Part shown: positions 19,534-30,458 of the stretch, piece by piece
Position numbering within the stretch: position 1 is the stretch's first letter
How the letters are laid out: each line of letters starts with the position of its first letter
Source: Mantamonas sphyraenae
Taxonomy: Eukaryota; CRuMs; Mantamonadidae
Direction of reading: 5' to 3'
NCBI GenBank assembly: GCA_026936335.1
Contig: JAPMXV010000075.1
Location: forward strand, 1-64,000
Length of the DNA: 64,000 nt
Notes under the pieces: model-generated
What the model was told of the DNA's origin: nothing
The model's input: the letters and a program-made list of their open reading frames with translations, nothing else
Database searches by the model: none
Made by a program: the position numbers and the translations under genes

Positions 19534-22500
19534 ATGAGCGTCAGCAGAGGAACAGTGAAAGCAGTGCCTTCGGGCGACACCCTTGTGGTCATGGGTAGTG
19601 CCAAGAAGGGCATTCCCACCGACTTGGAGATCACCATCAACAACATCACCGCCCCTCGTCTGGCACGTCGAGCCGGCCAGGACGACGAGGTACGTCATGT
19701 CCTCCCCATGGCCCCAATGCCATCCCCCCGCAACGTGCCAATCCTGTCTTGTTGCGCCGCCCCTGCATGCCACATGACTCCCGTCTGGCCGTAGAGGGCC
19801 CGTGCACGCGTGGAATCCGTTGACGCAAACTCCCCATGTCCCCTCCCGCTGACCCTTTCCGCCGCACACAGCCGTTTGCATGGCAGGCACGCGAGTTTCT
19901 GCGCAAGGCCTTGCTTGGTAAGGGTGTGGAGTTCAAGCTGGTGGGTGCTGGAGGCAACAACTCGCGCCGTTCGTACGCTGAAGTGCGTTTCAACGGTGTC
20001 GACGTGGCCACCAAGCTCGTCGCCAGCGGTTGGGCCCAGCCCAAGCGCAGCAAGAACAAGGACGACGCAGAGGATCCGCTTGCAATCGCTCTTGCTGCTG
20101 CTCAGGAGGCCAAGCTGGGCATGTGGGACACCAGCGTGTCCACAGCCAAGCAGGTACGTACACAGGGGCTCGCACATGCAGCTTTTCCCGTCACGATTCC
20201 CGGCTTCCGACCCCCCCCCACCTGCTGCTGCCGTGCTTTTTTCCCGTCCCCACCCGCTTCCCACGCGCGGTTCACACACCACTCACACGCTTTCCCGGAT
20301 CCCTTTCCCCCAATCACATTGCAGGTTCGCGATGTGGTGCACGACTTTGACGCACAAGCGTTCTGGGAGCAGCACTCGGGAAAGGCCTTGCAGGGCATCG
20401 TCGAGTACGTGCGCGACGGCTCCACGTATCGCCTTCTGGTGGGTCCGCTTGGAGGCAAGGTGGGCAAGGCAGACAAGTATTACTCCTTCCAGTTCTTCCT
20501 GGCAGGCACACAGTGTCCCACCATTCGTAGGGAACAGGTGTCCTCCTCCTCCTCCTCCTCCTCCTCCTCCTCTTCGTCCAACAGTGACGATTGGAAGACG
20601 GTGGCCGAGCCCTTTGCTGAGGAGGCTCGCTTTTACGTGGAGAAGCGTCTGCTGAACCGCAACGTGGACGTGTATGTGGAGGGTGTGGATCGCCGCGGCA
20701 ACCTCTTTGGCTCTGTGGTGCACCAGCAGGGAGGCAACATTGCCGAACATCTGCTGGAGGCTGGTTTGGCACGCACTGTCGATTGGTCGCTGACCCAGTC
20801 GGCGTTCAAGAGCGAGCTGCGCGCGGCAGAGAACGCTGCGCGTGACGCCAAGAAGCGTCTGTGGAAGGGGTATGTCAAGAAGCAGCGCACACTGGCCACG
20901 GAGCTGAGCGAGTTTACAGGAAAGGTGACGGAGATCATCAGCGGTGACTCGGTGGTGGTGCAGGACACCAACACGGGCGCCGAGCACAAGATCTACCTCT
21001 CGTCCATTCGCGCCCCGCGCATGGCCCGTGGTTCCAAGGGTTACAACGAAGACTATGCGTTTGAAGCCCGCGAGTTTGTGCGTCATCGCCTCATCGGCAA
21101 GAAGGTCAAGGTGCTGATTGACTACACAAAGACGCCCGACCCCAAGAAGCGCGGCAACGACGACGACGACAACGACAGTACCACCAGCGGGGACGACAGC
21201 AAGGACACCAAGCAAAGCAGCAGCAGCAGCAGCAGCAGCAGCGGCGGCAACAGCAACAAGAAGCCCGAGCCGATGCTGTTTGCGACGGTGATTGTCAACC
21301 AGGCCAACATTGCAGAGCAGCTGCTCAAGGCTGGCTATGCCAAGGTGCAGCACCACAAGCGTGAGGACGAGAACCGATCTGTGTTTTACGACCAACTGCT
21401 GGACGCAGAGGCAGACGCAGAGACCAAGAAGGTGGGTCTGCACAACGGCAAGATGGCACCCAAGCACCACTTCAACGACCTGTCGCGCAACAAGGTCAGC
21501 GCCAAGTCGATGTACAACTCGCTGGCTGCTGAGGGATCCATCAACGTGCTTGTGGAGTACGAGTTCAACGGCGCTCGCTACAAGGTGATGGACCCGAAGC
21601 AGGGCCTGCTGTTTATGTTTGTGCTGAGCGGCATCCGTGCACCGGCCACGGCCAAGAAGGGTAGCAAGGAGAAGGACGAGCCATGTGCGCAGGAGGCATT
21701 GGCTCTGGTGCGCTCGCAGCTGCACCAGCGCTACGTGGAGGTCGAGGTGGAGAACCAGGACAACTACGGCACGTTTATCGGCACCATGTTTGCCAACGGA
21801 CGCAACGTGGCCATCATGCTTCTGGAGAAGGGCTACGCGTCCATCCACGCACGCTCGGTGGAGTACTGCCGCTGGCGTGACGAGATGCTGGCCGCGGAGG
21901 AGCAGGCCAAGGCGCGTCGCATCGGCATGTGGGAGAACTACGTCGAGCCCAAGGAGGTGCCCACGCCCAAGGAGGCATCGGTGGACGCAGATGAAGCCGC
22001 TGCTTCCGCTGCAGGTGCTTCGTCGAGCAGCAGCGGCGGTCCCGAGGTGCTGGAGATGGAAATCATCGAACCGGTGGCAGGCAACCACTTCTTTGCCAAG
22101 CTGGTGGACGACTCGTGGAAGAAGCTGGAAGAGTCGATGGGCGAGCTGAGCAGGGAGGGTGCCGAGGTGGCCAAGGGAGTGCGCGAGGGACCCATCTACG
22201 TGGCCCGATTCACCCAGGACAACGAGTGGTACCGCTGCCGCGTGGTGGAGCTCATGCGTGACACCAACGAGGCGCGTGTGCTGTACGTGGATTATGGTAA
22301 CAACGAGGTGCTGCCTCTGGACGCCATCTACGAACCCAAGGAGGAGGAGCTGCGCAAGATGCCCGGTCTGGCTCAGGAGTGCTACCTGGCGTGGACCCTG
22401 GCACCCAGTGTGCAGAAGGACGACGACTGGGCCATCGAGTCTCTGGAGTATCTGGTCGAGTTGGCCATGGGACGCACCGTGACTGCAGCTGTGGAGTACC

Positions 22501-22757
22501 GCGTGCAGAACACCCTGTACGTCACCCTCTACGACGGCGACGACAACCTCAACGTCAAGATGGTCCAGGAGGGTTTGGCCTGGGTTCAGGAGCAGCAGCA
22601 GCGTGGAGGCAAGTCCCGCTCCTCCGGCAAGACACAGAACAACCCGCGCTTCAAGCTTCTCGAGGCTGCCCAGGACGAGGCCTCCTCTGCCCATCGCAAC
22701 CTGTGGGAGTTTGGCGAGTTCCGTCCCGAAGAGGCCAAGGAGTTTGGTGCCAAGTAA
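19534..22757 (+). CDS. SND1: Tudor-SN (staphylococcal nuclease/Tudor protein)
   Basis: Three exons are inferred, 19534-19689, 19872-20153 and 20325-22757, with GTACGT donors and CACAG/GCAG acceptors, giving about 956 residues. Four staphylococcal-nuclease-like OB folds occupy the first 690 residues or so; each begins with a VxxVxSGD-like strand and contains LxxIRAP and AREFVRxRLIGKxV motifs. A Tudor domain follows at about 766-824 (FTQDNEWYRC, YVDYGNNE), and a fifth split SN-like fold completes the protein. This is the standard SND1 architecture and length. The family acts in RNA-induced silencing, stress granules, decay of edited RNA and transcription coactivation. Family-atypical low-complexity insertions occur: poly-Ser near 20539-20580 and an acidic/Ser insert at 21157-21260. 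The 171-bp second intron is a multiple of three without stops, so retention would keep the frame. Confidence 0.95.
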
Positions 22758-22882
22758 GGGCACAACGGAGGGGAATGGGATGGAAAGGAAAATGCACGCT
22801 TGTTTTTGAGTTGCGCTCTTTTCTCTTCTTTCGAGCGTTCTTCAACAGGTCGTTGGGTCTGCATCACACAGACTCATTGCAC

Positions 22883-23893
22883 TCAGAGCAAGTCTTCGAT
22901 CATGTCCACCAGCATGACACCGGCAGGCAGGTCGACAAGCTCTGCGACAGCACCCGTTGAGATCTCAATGGACACCACCTTGGTGGGCGTCTTCAGATCG
23001 TACTCAAACTGGCCAATGAAGTGACCCGTCTTGGTCTGCAGGAAGGAGTCGGGCCCCACGTACTGCAGCAGGGCAGGCAGGGAATCGGAACCCACACGGG
23101 TCAGCTTGGCGTTGGTGGTGCTGATCTTGGCCAAATAGGCGGCGGGGAAGGCCCCGTCCTGAGGCGGCTGTGTGTCCTTGGTGCTTCCCACAGACTCGCT
23201 GCGATAAATGTCTGCGTTGGTCAGGGTGCGTGCCACGCCGTACAGGTCTCCGTTGGGGGCCACCTGGAAGTTGTACAGGATCTGCGGCGGGTTGATCTCC
23301 CCCAGCTTGGTCAGCTTGTTGGCCTTGATGTCAAACTTGAAGAGGGCAGGTCCCAGGTCAAAGTACAGAATGAGGTGCTTCTGGTCAAACGCACTCTTGC
23401 CCGTGGGGTACAGCGCAAAGGGCAGATCGTACAGCATCGCTTCCTTCCCTGTGCTCGGGTCCACCTGCACCACCTGCGACGTGTCGTTGTTGTACGGATC
23501 CTCACACAGTTGGTACACCATTCCTTCGGCCGCATGTGTGGCCCAGCAGTAGCGCGAGGGAATGCGTCCGGCGATGTACAGCTCTCGCGTGGATTCGTTC
23601 CGCTTGATGCTCAGCAGTTCGCCCATGGATGCCGTGTCCACCAGGTAGTTCGCAAAAAGCGTCTTTGTGGATGCATCCACACATCCGTCGTGGTCAAAGA
23701 TCCATCCGACGGCGCCCAGCTGCAACTGGACCTCAATGGCCCCTGTGCCCGGGTACACGAGACCCTCCACAGCCGTCCGGGACGTCATATTCAGGTACGA
23801 TGCCAAGAAAGGGACATTGTTTGTCTTTTGCGCCATGGCCATGGACGAGGTCAAGGCCAGCACCAGCAACAGGCAGCACAGAGTGGTTTTCAT
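22883..23893 (-). CDS. Secreted protein of unknown function, propeller-like
   Basis: A single exon encodes 336 residues. The N-terminus is a textbook signal peptide (MKTTLCCLLLVLALTSSMAM, cleavage expected near AMAQ). The mature part has repeated strands with patterns such as GxIPSRYCWA, QVVQVDPSTGKE, LFKFDIKANKLTKLG and VVSIEISTGAVAEL, which look like blades of a beta-propeller. Several N-glycosylation sequons (NMT, NES, NDT) and four to five Cys fit a secreted or lumenal protein. No catalytic motif is recognised and I cannot assign a family. It diverges from the RPAP2 gene across 182 bp and converges with Tudor-SN across 125 bp. Confidence 0.75.
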   Translation of the reverse strand: MKTTLCCLLLVLALTSSMAMAQKTNNVPFLASYLNMTSRTAVEGLVYPGTGAIEVQLQLGAVGWIFDHDGCVDASTKTLFANYLVDTASMGELLSIKRNESTRELYIAGRIPSRYCWATHAAEGMVYQLCEDPYNNDTSQVVQVDPSTGKEAMLYDLPFALYPTGKSAFDQKHLILYFDLGPALFKFDIKANKLTKLGEINPPQILYNFQVAPNGDLYGVARTLTNADIYRSESVGSTKDTQPPQDGAFPAAYLAKISTTNAKLTRVGSDSLPALLQYVGPDSFLQTKTGHFIGQFEYDLKTPTKVVSIEISTGAVAELVDLPAGVMLVDMIEDLL

Positions 23894-24075
23894 GCCTTGA
23901 GTGAGCGAAAGGTGGGTTCTCGTGGTCAGCTATGCGTGGTGGCACAGCCGCAAGTACAGCAGGCGGAGAAGGACATCCCAAGTGTCATTTGTCTCTTGTG
24001 TGTGTGTTTGGTGTGCTTCGTGTGGGTGTGGGTGCATGGACCCTTGCACAGGGACACCCAGCGCAATCCACAGAG
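23894..24075. promoter_or_regulatory. Shared divergent promoter region
   Basis: This 182-bp spacer separates the start codons of the secreted propeller-like protein (minus) and the RPAP2 homologue (plus). It includes a TGTG-rich patch around 23998-24035. No core promoter motif stands out; the call is positional. Confidence 0.4.
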
Positions 24076-25848
24076 ATGTCGTCGTCGTCGTCGTCGTTGC
24101 TGGCAGGTGGGAACAGCAGCACAACCACAACCACAACCACAACCACGGTGTCGAGTGGCCATGGTGATCCAAGCCATACCATCACTCCTGAACAGCGACA
24201 AAAGGCGCAGGCGTACCTGGACACCCGTCGTCATCAGGAAGCCGTGGCTGCGCGTGTGTTTGATGCTCAACAACTGCTCATCACCCCGCATCCGGTGGCC
24301 ATGGACCTTATGGACGATTGCGTAGGTTGGCCCTTTGTGCTGTGTGGCATCTTTCAGGCGGAATGTGAATGTCGTCTCGAGACCCACTGACGCTTCGGGT
24401 GCGTGTTTCCGTCTGCCGCGCACGGAGCACAGAGACGGCTGTTGACGCCCAGTCTGTATGAGGATGTGGTGCAAGAGCGTGCGGAATCACAACTGTGTGG
24501 ATGGCCGTTGTGTGGCAATGAGATCGACGAATTGGTGCGGACAAAGCGGATGCACATCGACTGGGCCAAGCGGACCATCGAAGACACCGCCGAACGGCAA
24601 TGCTACTGCAGCCGGGAACACATGGACGCGTCCAAACACTACGCAAGCTCACTCTCTGAGGATGCAGTGCATCTGCGAGCAGAGAGCACACTGTATGCAG
24701 CAGGGCAAGGGCGAGATGGAAAGGATGGATCCAAATCAGGCCAGCAGCAGCAGCAGCAGCAGCAGCACGCACTGGACAATCGCACGATGAAGGTGAGCAT
24801 TGTGGAAGCCATGCCGAAGCAGACAAAGAGCAGCGCACGGGCACCCAGCAAGGACACAACCAATGCATTGGCACCAGGCAGCATCGAAGGGTACGAGTTG
24901 GGAACTGGGGCAGTGGCAAGACCCAAGGCACACACAGAGGATGAGGAGGAGGAAGGTGGGAAGGGAAAGGGCAAGGAAGAAGTGGAGAAGGTGGAGGTGG
25001 AGGAGGAGGAGGATGCACGTGCAGTCATGGAAAGTCTGGGATTTGCAGTGGGAAGCAAGGATGACCCATGGTACGGGGATGAGTGGGAGGAGGATGACGA
25101 AGAGGAGGAAGAGGAAGACGATGGAGACGATGGGGATATGGGGGGACTCATCAGCAATGATGGGCAGGGTGGATGGAGCATGCCGAAACTCACGGGAAGC
25201 AATCAACTATGGGCCTTCCTCAGCATGGCTGGCACGGAGAGGACCAGCAATTTGGTGATGCAGGCACGCAAGGGGAACAAACAAGACAGGGAATCTGCAA
25301 CGGAGGCGTCGTCATCCAGCACCACAATGACAGAGGAGGAGGAGGAGGAGGGGGAGGAGCTACAGCAGCAGAAGGAGCAGAAGCAGCAGCTGGTGACAGA
25401 ACGAGGACTGGCACCAGAGGACGACGTTGACTTTTTGTTTGCAGAGATGCAACGTGCAGAATGGTTGACCAACACGAGCGCATGGCGAGCGCAGGAGGGA
25501 TTGGCAGAGGAGATGGATTGCCAGCTTGTGGTGGCACCCACCAAGGAGCGTGGTGACAGGGAACGAGTGCTCAAGTCCCATCTTCAGGCACCCATCAAAG
25601 ACGTGTGCCAACGCGTGGGACTGTCCCTCACAGAGGTGCAGGAGGCTGTGTGGCCTCTGCTGGCTACCTTGCGTCTCCACACACGCATCCCTAGTCTCGG
25701 CCACCATGGCTGGCGTACCATGGCCCTTGTGCTCGTGTGGGCCACTCTTTCCACACAGGTGGACCCACAACGATGGCAAAGGTTATTGTCCCGCTGGGAA
25801 TGTGCCCAAGACGAGCTCGACGGCCTTGTCGATGCCATGTGTGCGTAG
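24076..25848 (+). CDS. RPAP2: RPAP2/Rtr1-type RNA polymerase II CTD phosphatase homologue
   Basis: Two exons are inferred, 24076-24321 and 24433-25848 (GTAGGT donor, GCACAG acceptor, 111-bp intron), giving about 553 residues. After a poly-Ser/poly-Thr leader and a helical segment, residues about 84-165 match the Rtr1/RPAP2 zinc domain: LTPxxYxDVVxER, then LCGWPLCG (CX4C), then CYCSREH (CX3H) and DASKHY. In this family the domain binds zinc, dephosphorylates Ser5 of the polymerase II CTD, and the protein helps import the polymerase. The rest is a long Glu/Asp-rich low-complexity region with poly-Gln, and a weakly conserved helical C-terminus. Prefoldin subunit 4 follows after only 33 bp on the same strand. 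The start at 24076 was chosen because it opens directly into the coding-like Ser run; no better upstream ATG is in frame. Confidence 0.85.
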
Positions 25849-25881
25849 GCTCACCCATTGAATCAATCCTATTTCGTCACA

Positions 25882-26611
25882 ATGAGCGGTTCCATGGTAT
25901 GTGTCCTGTCCCGCCTTCCCTTTGCTTGCATCGGCACCTGCGCCCTCGCCCGACCCGCTGATCAGCTGGCAACGAATATGTGCGAAACGGCTGCCTGCAC
26001 GCGGGCCCCGTGCAAGGCATGGAGGTGTGCAGCACGCACAGAACCAACACGAGAGCGTGTGATGCGTCGGCCAGTGGGACGGTGGGATGTCATGGGGCGA
26101 TGTGTGCACCCATGTGGCTGTGCAGGACTCGGAACTGACGTTTTTGGCGCGCTGGTCGAACCCCTCTCACACTCCACCCCTCTGCTTTCCTGCCGTCGAC
26201 GCGGGTGGCCGGACAAATGGTGTACAGCTGAACAGGGAGGAGGAAATCGAGGTGGAAGTCACTTTGGATGACCAACGGGACATCAACGAGTTTAACCGCA
26301 CAAACGCCAAGCTGCAGGAGCTGACGGAGGACCTGCAGACCGTGCGGGACAAAATCGAGGCTCTGGAGGAGGCTGAGGACGAAACAATGCTGGCTGGTGA
26401 GAGCAACTACCTGTACAAGATTGGGGACACCTTTGTGGACATGAGTGACGATTCCGTGGAAGAGACACTGGCCGAGGCAAAGGCAAAGTGTGAAGAAGAG
26501 GCCGATGCCCTTCAGGAGCAAGTGGACACCCTCCAGAGCAAGTTGGATGCTCTCAAGAGCAAGCTGTACCTCAAGTTTAAGCACACCATCAATTTGGACG
26601 AGCACGCATGA
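25882..26611 (+). CDS. PFDN4: Prefoldin subunit 4
   Basis: A five-codon first exon (25882-25896, MSGSM) is joined to 26228-26611 across a 331-bp intron (GTATGT donor, GTGTACAG acceptor); both junctions are phase 0 and the product is about 132 residues, close to the family norm of about 130. The sequence shows the beta-type prefoldin pattern: VTLDDQRDINEFN at the start, two long coiled-coil helices, and the central YKIGDTFVDM hairpin. Prefoldin is a hexameric cytosolic chaperone that delivers actin and tubulin to the CCT chaperonin. The tiny first exon is the least certain part; the body of the call is secure. Confidence 0.92.
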
Positions 26612-27802
26612 GTGGGGACACATGAGAAGGGGGGGGGATTTTGGGGATGGGGATGGGGAAGCAAGAAACTCAGACTGCAGGGAAATCATGCCACAAATGG
26701 ATCAGACGGAAGATACCAAGCATCAAAGCCACTGTGCACTGTCCTCATGTTGCGTTGTGTTTGGGAAGTTCCTATGGGGTGAACAAAGTGTTTGCAAAGC
26801 CTCATGCCACTCTCTGTGCCTGACTCTTTGCATCGAAAAGGATTCTCACAGAACCGAGTGTGAGGGCACACACCCAGAGTCGTGGATGCTTCATCCTGGT
26901 CGTCTACAGCACACGTGCACGCCGAGAGTGTGTCGCACTTGTTCACTCCTCCGTTGCATGCACTCAGCTTGGTCTCTGTGTACACCAGTGCACAGGGCGA
27001 TTGCCAAGATGCATATCAAACGCCGATGATTGTCAAAATCACATGCACAGTCCCATGGAGCTGGCCAAGGCAGCCTACCGTCAACTCACGTCTGGCCACC
27101 GTTCCACACGATGTCGAGTGCTTACACTGTGGTTCCTTTGCCTGTGGATGCCCCAGCATACGTTCCATACATTCAGTGTCCTCACTCACCCCCTACACTT
27201 CTCCCTCTGGCCACACTCGTCACCTTGTCTCCGGACGACATATCCAATGTCCGTGGAAGTTTTCCTTTGCACCTCCGAAAACTTCCACATGCCATTCTCA
27301 CCCAGGGCACCCTATCCCATGTCCCCAGCATGCCATCCCATCGTATGTACGCTAATGAACCACATCGTCGACTTCCATACGCTGAAAGTGTCTGTGAACG
27401 ACGTGCGCCTAGAAAACAACCAGGACAACCCTCGTCTTTAGAGCCCCTTCCACACTGCATACCAACACCATTTCACCCACAACTCCCTCACAGCACACCC
27501 ACACTCTACTTCCGTCGTTCACCGTCTTTGCACTGCAAGCAGACACCCCATCATTGCCCACGGACAAGCCGTTCACACCTACTCGTTTGTCGCCGACTGG
27601 CTTTCCGACAACGTCTTGGCCTCGGCTACAGAGGTCCTCCCACCTCCTCATCGCTTCGTATACCCATCTCTTCCACCCTGGACAATGCTACTGTGCATGT
27701 GCATGCGCTTTCCTCGTGTTTGCAGCAGCCTTTACAAGGGCCCGGGCTCTCGAGCGCCGTCGAAACCAAAAAAAACGGTGGAAAAGTCGGGCAGAACAGT
27801 GA
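26612..27802 (+). other. 1.2-kb intergenic region before the cyclins
   Basis: No gene is firmly supported. A frame from an ATG at 27111 stays open for 231 codons to 27806, overlapping the next start codon, and begins MSSAYTVVPLPVD. Its codon choice lacks the C/G-ending bias of real genes here and it resembles nothing I know, so it is at best a weak hypothetical or decayed gene. At 27057 the codons for MELAKAA appear, matching the seven residues MELAKAA near the N-terminus of the second cyclin (from 30483); this may be a small relic of cyclin duplication or chance. Otherwise I see only CA-rich low-complexity sequence. Confidence 0.4.
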
Positions 27803-29077
27803 ATGATGAGCAACACAGAGAGGAATACATGCGCCAAGGGGTCCTACGCACAGGCCATGGACACCCTCAAGGCAGAAATGGACATGAATGAGCCTGTACC
27901 GGGATATCTGAACGGAAACGAAAGCTTCGAAAGCTTCCTTGCGCGTCCATGGAAGGACTTTGGCTGGCGAACATCAGGAGCAAGCGAGTTTCCGCAGGTA
28001 TGGCAGGCACCAGAGGGTGACGAGACACCTCTGGTGTTGGAGAAGTACATGGACACAAACCATATCATCGATGCGCTGGTGGGATACTTTGATGTGCTGG
28101 TGCAGAGGAACAAGAGCCACCTGGATGCAAACGGGGCAGTGCAGAGCAGCAGGGGGAGAGATGGGGAGGGGACACAGGTGTATGGATGTGTGGAGGAACA
28201 GGATGCACACCTGTTTGAACTGAAGTGTGAACCTGGGGAGACGGTGGATGTGAGGGACTACCTGAAACGGTTGAGGAAGTACTCGCGTGTGAGCAGGGTG
28301 GTGTACTACCTGGCAGTGGTGTATGTGGAGCGGTTTGTGGAACACACGGAACTGGTGGTGAACGAGACAAACGCACACAAGCTGTTGCTGGCGGCGTTTG
28401 TGGTGGCCATCAAGTACTGCGAGGACAGGACACAGAACAACGAGTTCTACAGTCGGGTGGGCGGGATCACGCTGACGGATATGAACAAGCTGGAGAAGTT
28501 GTTTCTGCAGTACGTGGGGTTTGATCTGTATGTGGAACCAGAGGAACTGTACAGGGTGGCGCTGATGTTGGACAATTATCAGGCGATGGTGAACATGCCA
28601 GAGGGGCTGGCATATGTCAAGCGTGTGGTGATGGAGAAGATGGAGGCGGAGGAGGATGGGGAGGTGAAGACGATGTCGGAAAGCAGCAGGAGTCGAAGCA
28701 GCAGCAGCGGGGGAATGGGCGAATTGTTTGCGTTTGATGAGGACGACTATGCGTTGATGATGAAACAACGGGGAGTGGATGAGGAGGATGAGGGAGCAAG
28801 TGTGGGTGACGAATGTGGGATGGATGGTGGCATGCAGGTGATGATGGAAGACGACACGCCCGAGGGATCTGTGTATGGAAGCGATGGGGAAGGAGAAGAG
28901 GAAGAGGAGGATGGGGTGGATGAGGTGGAATTTGTACAGGACGAAGAGGAGGAAGGCCAAAGGATGAGTGGGAAGAAGCAGGACGGAGTGGGGGAGACAC
29001 GGGGTCGGAGGAAGCGTGAGCGGGGAATGAGCTTGCGGGAACAGCTACTGGGGATGTTTTCCAGCAGACATGGGTGA
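27803..29077 (+). CDS. PHO80-like (P/U-type) cyclin, copy 1
   Basis: A single exon encodes 424 residues (MMSNTERN; a second ATG follows at once). The cyclin box spans roughly residues 150-270: DYLKRLRKYSRVSRVVYYLA, YVERFVEHT, NAHKLLLAAFVVAIKYCED, FYSRVGGITxxDMNKLEKLFL. The RLxKY and YYSRVGG-type motifs are those of PHO80/PCL cyclins (CYCU in plants), which partner CDK5/PHO85-like kinases in nutrient, polarity or cell-cycle control. Upstream lies a conserved leader also found in copy 2 (FESFL, LxxYMDTxHIIDALVGYFDV). The C-terminal 150 residues are acidic and end in MSLREQLLGMFSSRHG. A paralogue follows about 1.4 kb downstream on the same strand. Confidence 0.88.
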   Translation: MMSNTERNTCAKGSYAQAMDTLKAEMDMNEPVPGYLNGNESFESFLARPWKDFGWRTSGASEFPQVWQAPEGDETPLVLEKYMDTNHIIDALVGYFDVLVQRNKSHLDANGAVQSSRGRDGEGTQVYGCVEEQDAHLFELKCEPGETVDVRDYLKRLRKYSRVSRVVYYLAVVYVERFVEHTELVVNETNAHKLLLAAFVVAIKYCEDRTQNNEFYSRVGGITLTDMNKLEKLFLQYVGFDLYVEPEELYRVALMLDNYQAMVNMPEGLAYVKRVVMEKMEAEEDGEVKTMSESSRSRSSSSGGMGELFAFDEDDYALMMKQRGVDEEDEGASVGDECGMDGGMQVMMEDDTPEGSVYGSDGEGEEEEEDGVDEVEFVQDEEEEGQRMSGKKQDGVGETRGRRKRERGMSLREQLLGMFSSRHG

Positions 29078-30458
29078 AGGACAGGAGGGTACAAGCGTGT
29101 GAACGCAGAGAGAGTATAGGGTGCATGTATTGCACGGTGCAGGGCATAGGAGGCAGTGTGGAATGCATACTTGGGCCAGTGCACGTTTTCACAGAGAATG
29201 AATTTTGTGTAAGCCGGAAGAAGGATTTTTGTGAGGTGGATGATGATGTGTGGTGTGAGGCTTGCATATTGCACAGTGTGGTTGTGTGTGGTTGTGTGTG
29301 AGCACGTGTGTGTGTGTGGGTGTATGTGTGTGGTTTGCAAGACAATGGGGGAGAAGAAGAGTGGGCATCGGCAAGAAACAAACGTGTCACTTTGTGGTGG
29401 ACTTTGGGATGGAATGGAATGCATTGCGGGAGACCCCGGATGGAATGGAAGTGAGGTGGGAGTCACGGGGGGGATGGGGAACAAGGGACACGGAGCAGAC
29501 ATGGGTCCATGTTGCTGTTCCGGTGGTGGGCAATGTGGGTGAGTGAACATGACACCAGTTGCACACACAGTGTCCCCACACTCCCTTCTGATCCCATGGT
29601 CCCTCCTCTGCCGCTCTGCATGTCCTGAACACCCGTGTGGGGCCTGAACACACGTCCGTTGAGGGCAGTTGCTCAGCTCGGAGGCGAACTAAATGTGCCG
29701 ACGAAACTCTCCGCGGTTGTCACTCTTCAAAGAACACCCCCCACCACGCACACACAGTTGCACACACACTTCGTCTGCACACACGTCCAGTGTACCTCCA
29801 TCACCACCCCACTCTGGCTCCCGAGTCTGGGGATACCTGTGGCAGACATGCGCAGACACATGGAAGGGTGTGCTGCACGGCTGCAGCTCCGTCGTGGAAG
29901 GACACTGCACACAGCCTTGGTATCATGCACATGCACCTCGTCACAGACCCACCATGCCACGTGTGTGACCCCCACTCCATCTGTGACGTCACCCCAAGTG
30001 TCCACGTCACCGGTGACACCGTGCTTTCCCGCTGGGAACTCCTCGTCTTTCCACCTATCAAGTCAACACACACACACTTTCTCAAGCACACGCAAGGATT
30101 GACCCACACCACTGCATTCATCGACCACCGTGGATGCATGTGCCCTTGTCCATGGGCCGAGTCTCCGGACATGGGTCGGTGCGTTTTCCCCAGCTTTCCC
30201 GACCATTCTGGGTCCGGGGAGAAACCTGCCTCGAGAGCAACCCTGCCAACCCCGACCCATCCCCCGCTCACACAGACCACCACACACCCACACATGCCTT
30301 GCACACACTCCATTCCGTCCCATGGTGACATAACGGCCGTCCACGCTTTTTCTCTTGGGCACCCTTCAAATACCCGCGGAACCCCGTGCGCGCCCCGGCC
30401 CAAGAAATATCCGCCAAAGTTGCGAAGAACGGACGAGAAACACACAGTGAGAAAAATC
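29078..30458 (+). other. 1.4-kb intergenic region between the two cyclin genes
   Basis: No gene is supported. The first half is G/T-rich with GTGTG tracts around 29270-29335, the second half is C/A-rich with CACACA tracts. A frame continuous with cyclin copy 2 is open from 29637, but its composition (His, Pro, Thr, Cys-rich) and codon use are not gene-like, so I read it as chance openness in CA-rich DNA. A CAAATACCC segment lies 90 bp upstream of the cyclin 2 start. Confidence 0.45.
29270..29335. repeat. GT-rich simple sequence
   Basis: An imperfect run of GTGTG units lies in the spacer downstream of cyclin copy 1. GT/CA tracts of this kind flank several genes in the window, for example at 13315, 43064, 47428 and 54001. 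Confidence 0.8.

Noticed and set aside
20283-22763. An 826-codon open frame on the minus strand opposite Tudor-SN
   Set aside because: It mirrors the codon bias of the real gene (GC-rich third positions keep the reverse strand open), has no family pattern, and the plus strand encodes a fully convincing Tudor-SN.
29637-30458. In-frame upstream extension of cyclin copy 2 by 274 codons
   Set aside because: His/Pro/Thr/Cys-rich from CA-rich DNA, not gene-like in codon use, absent from cyclin copy 1, and the ATG at 30459 opens directly into the conserved leader.
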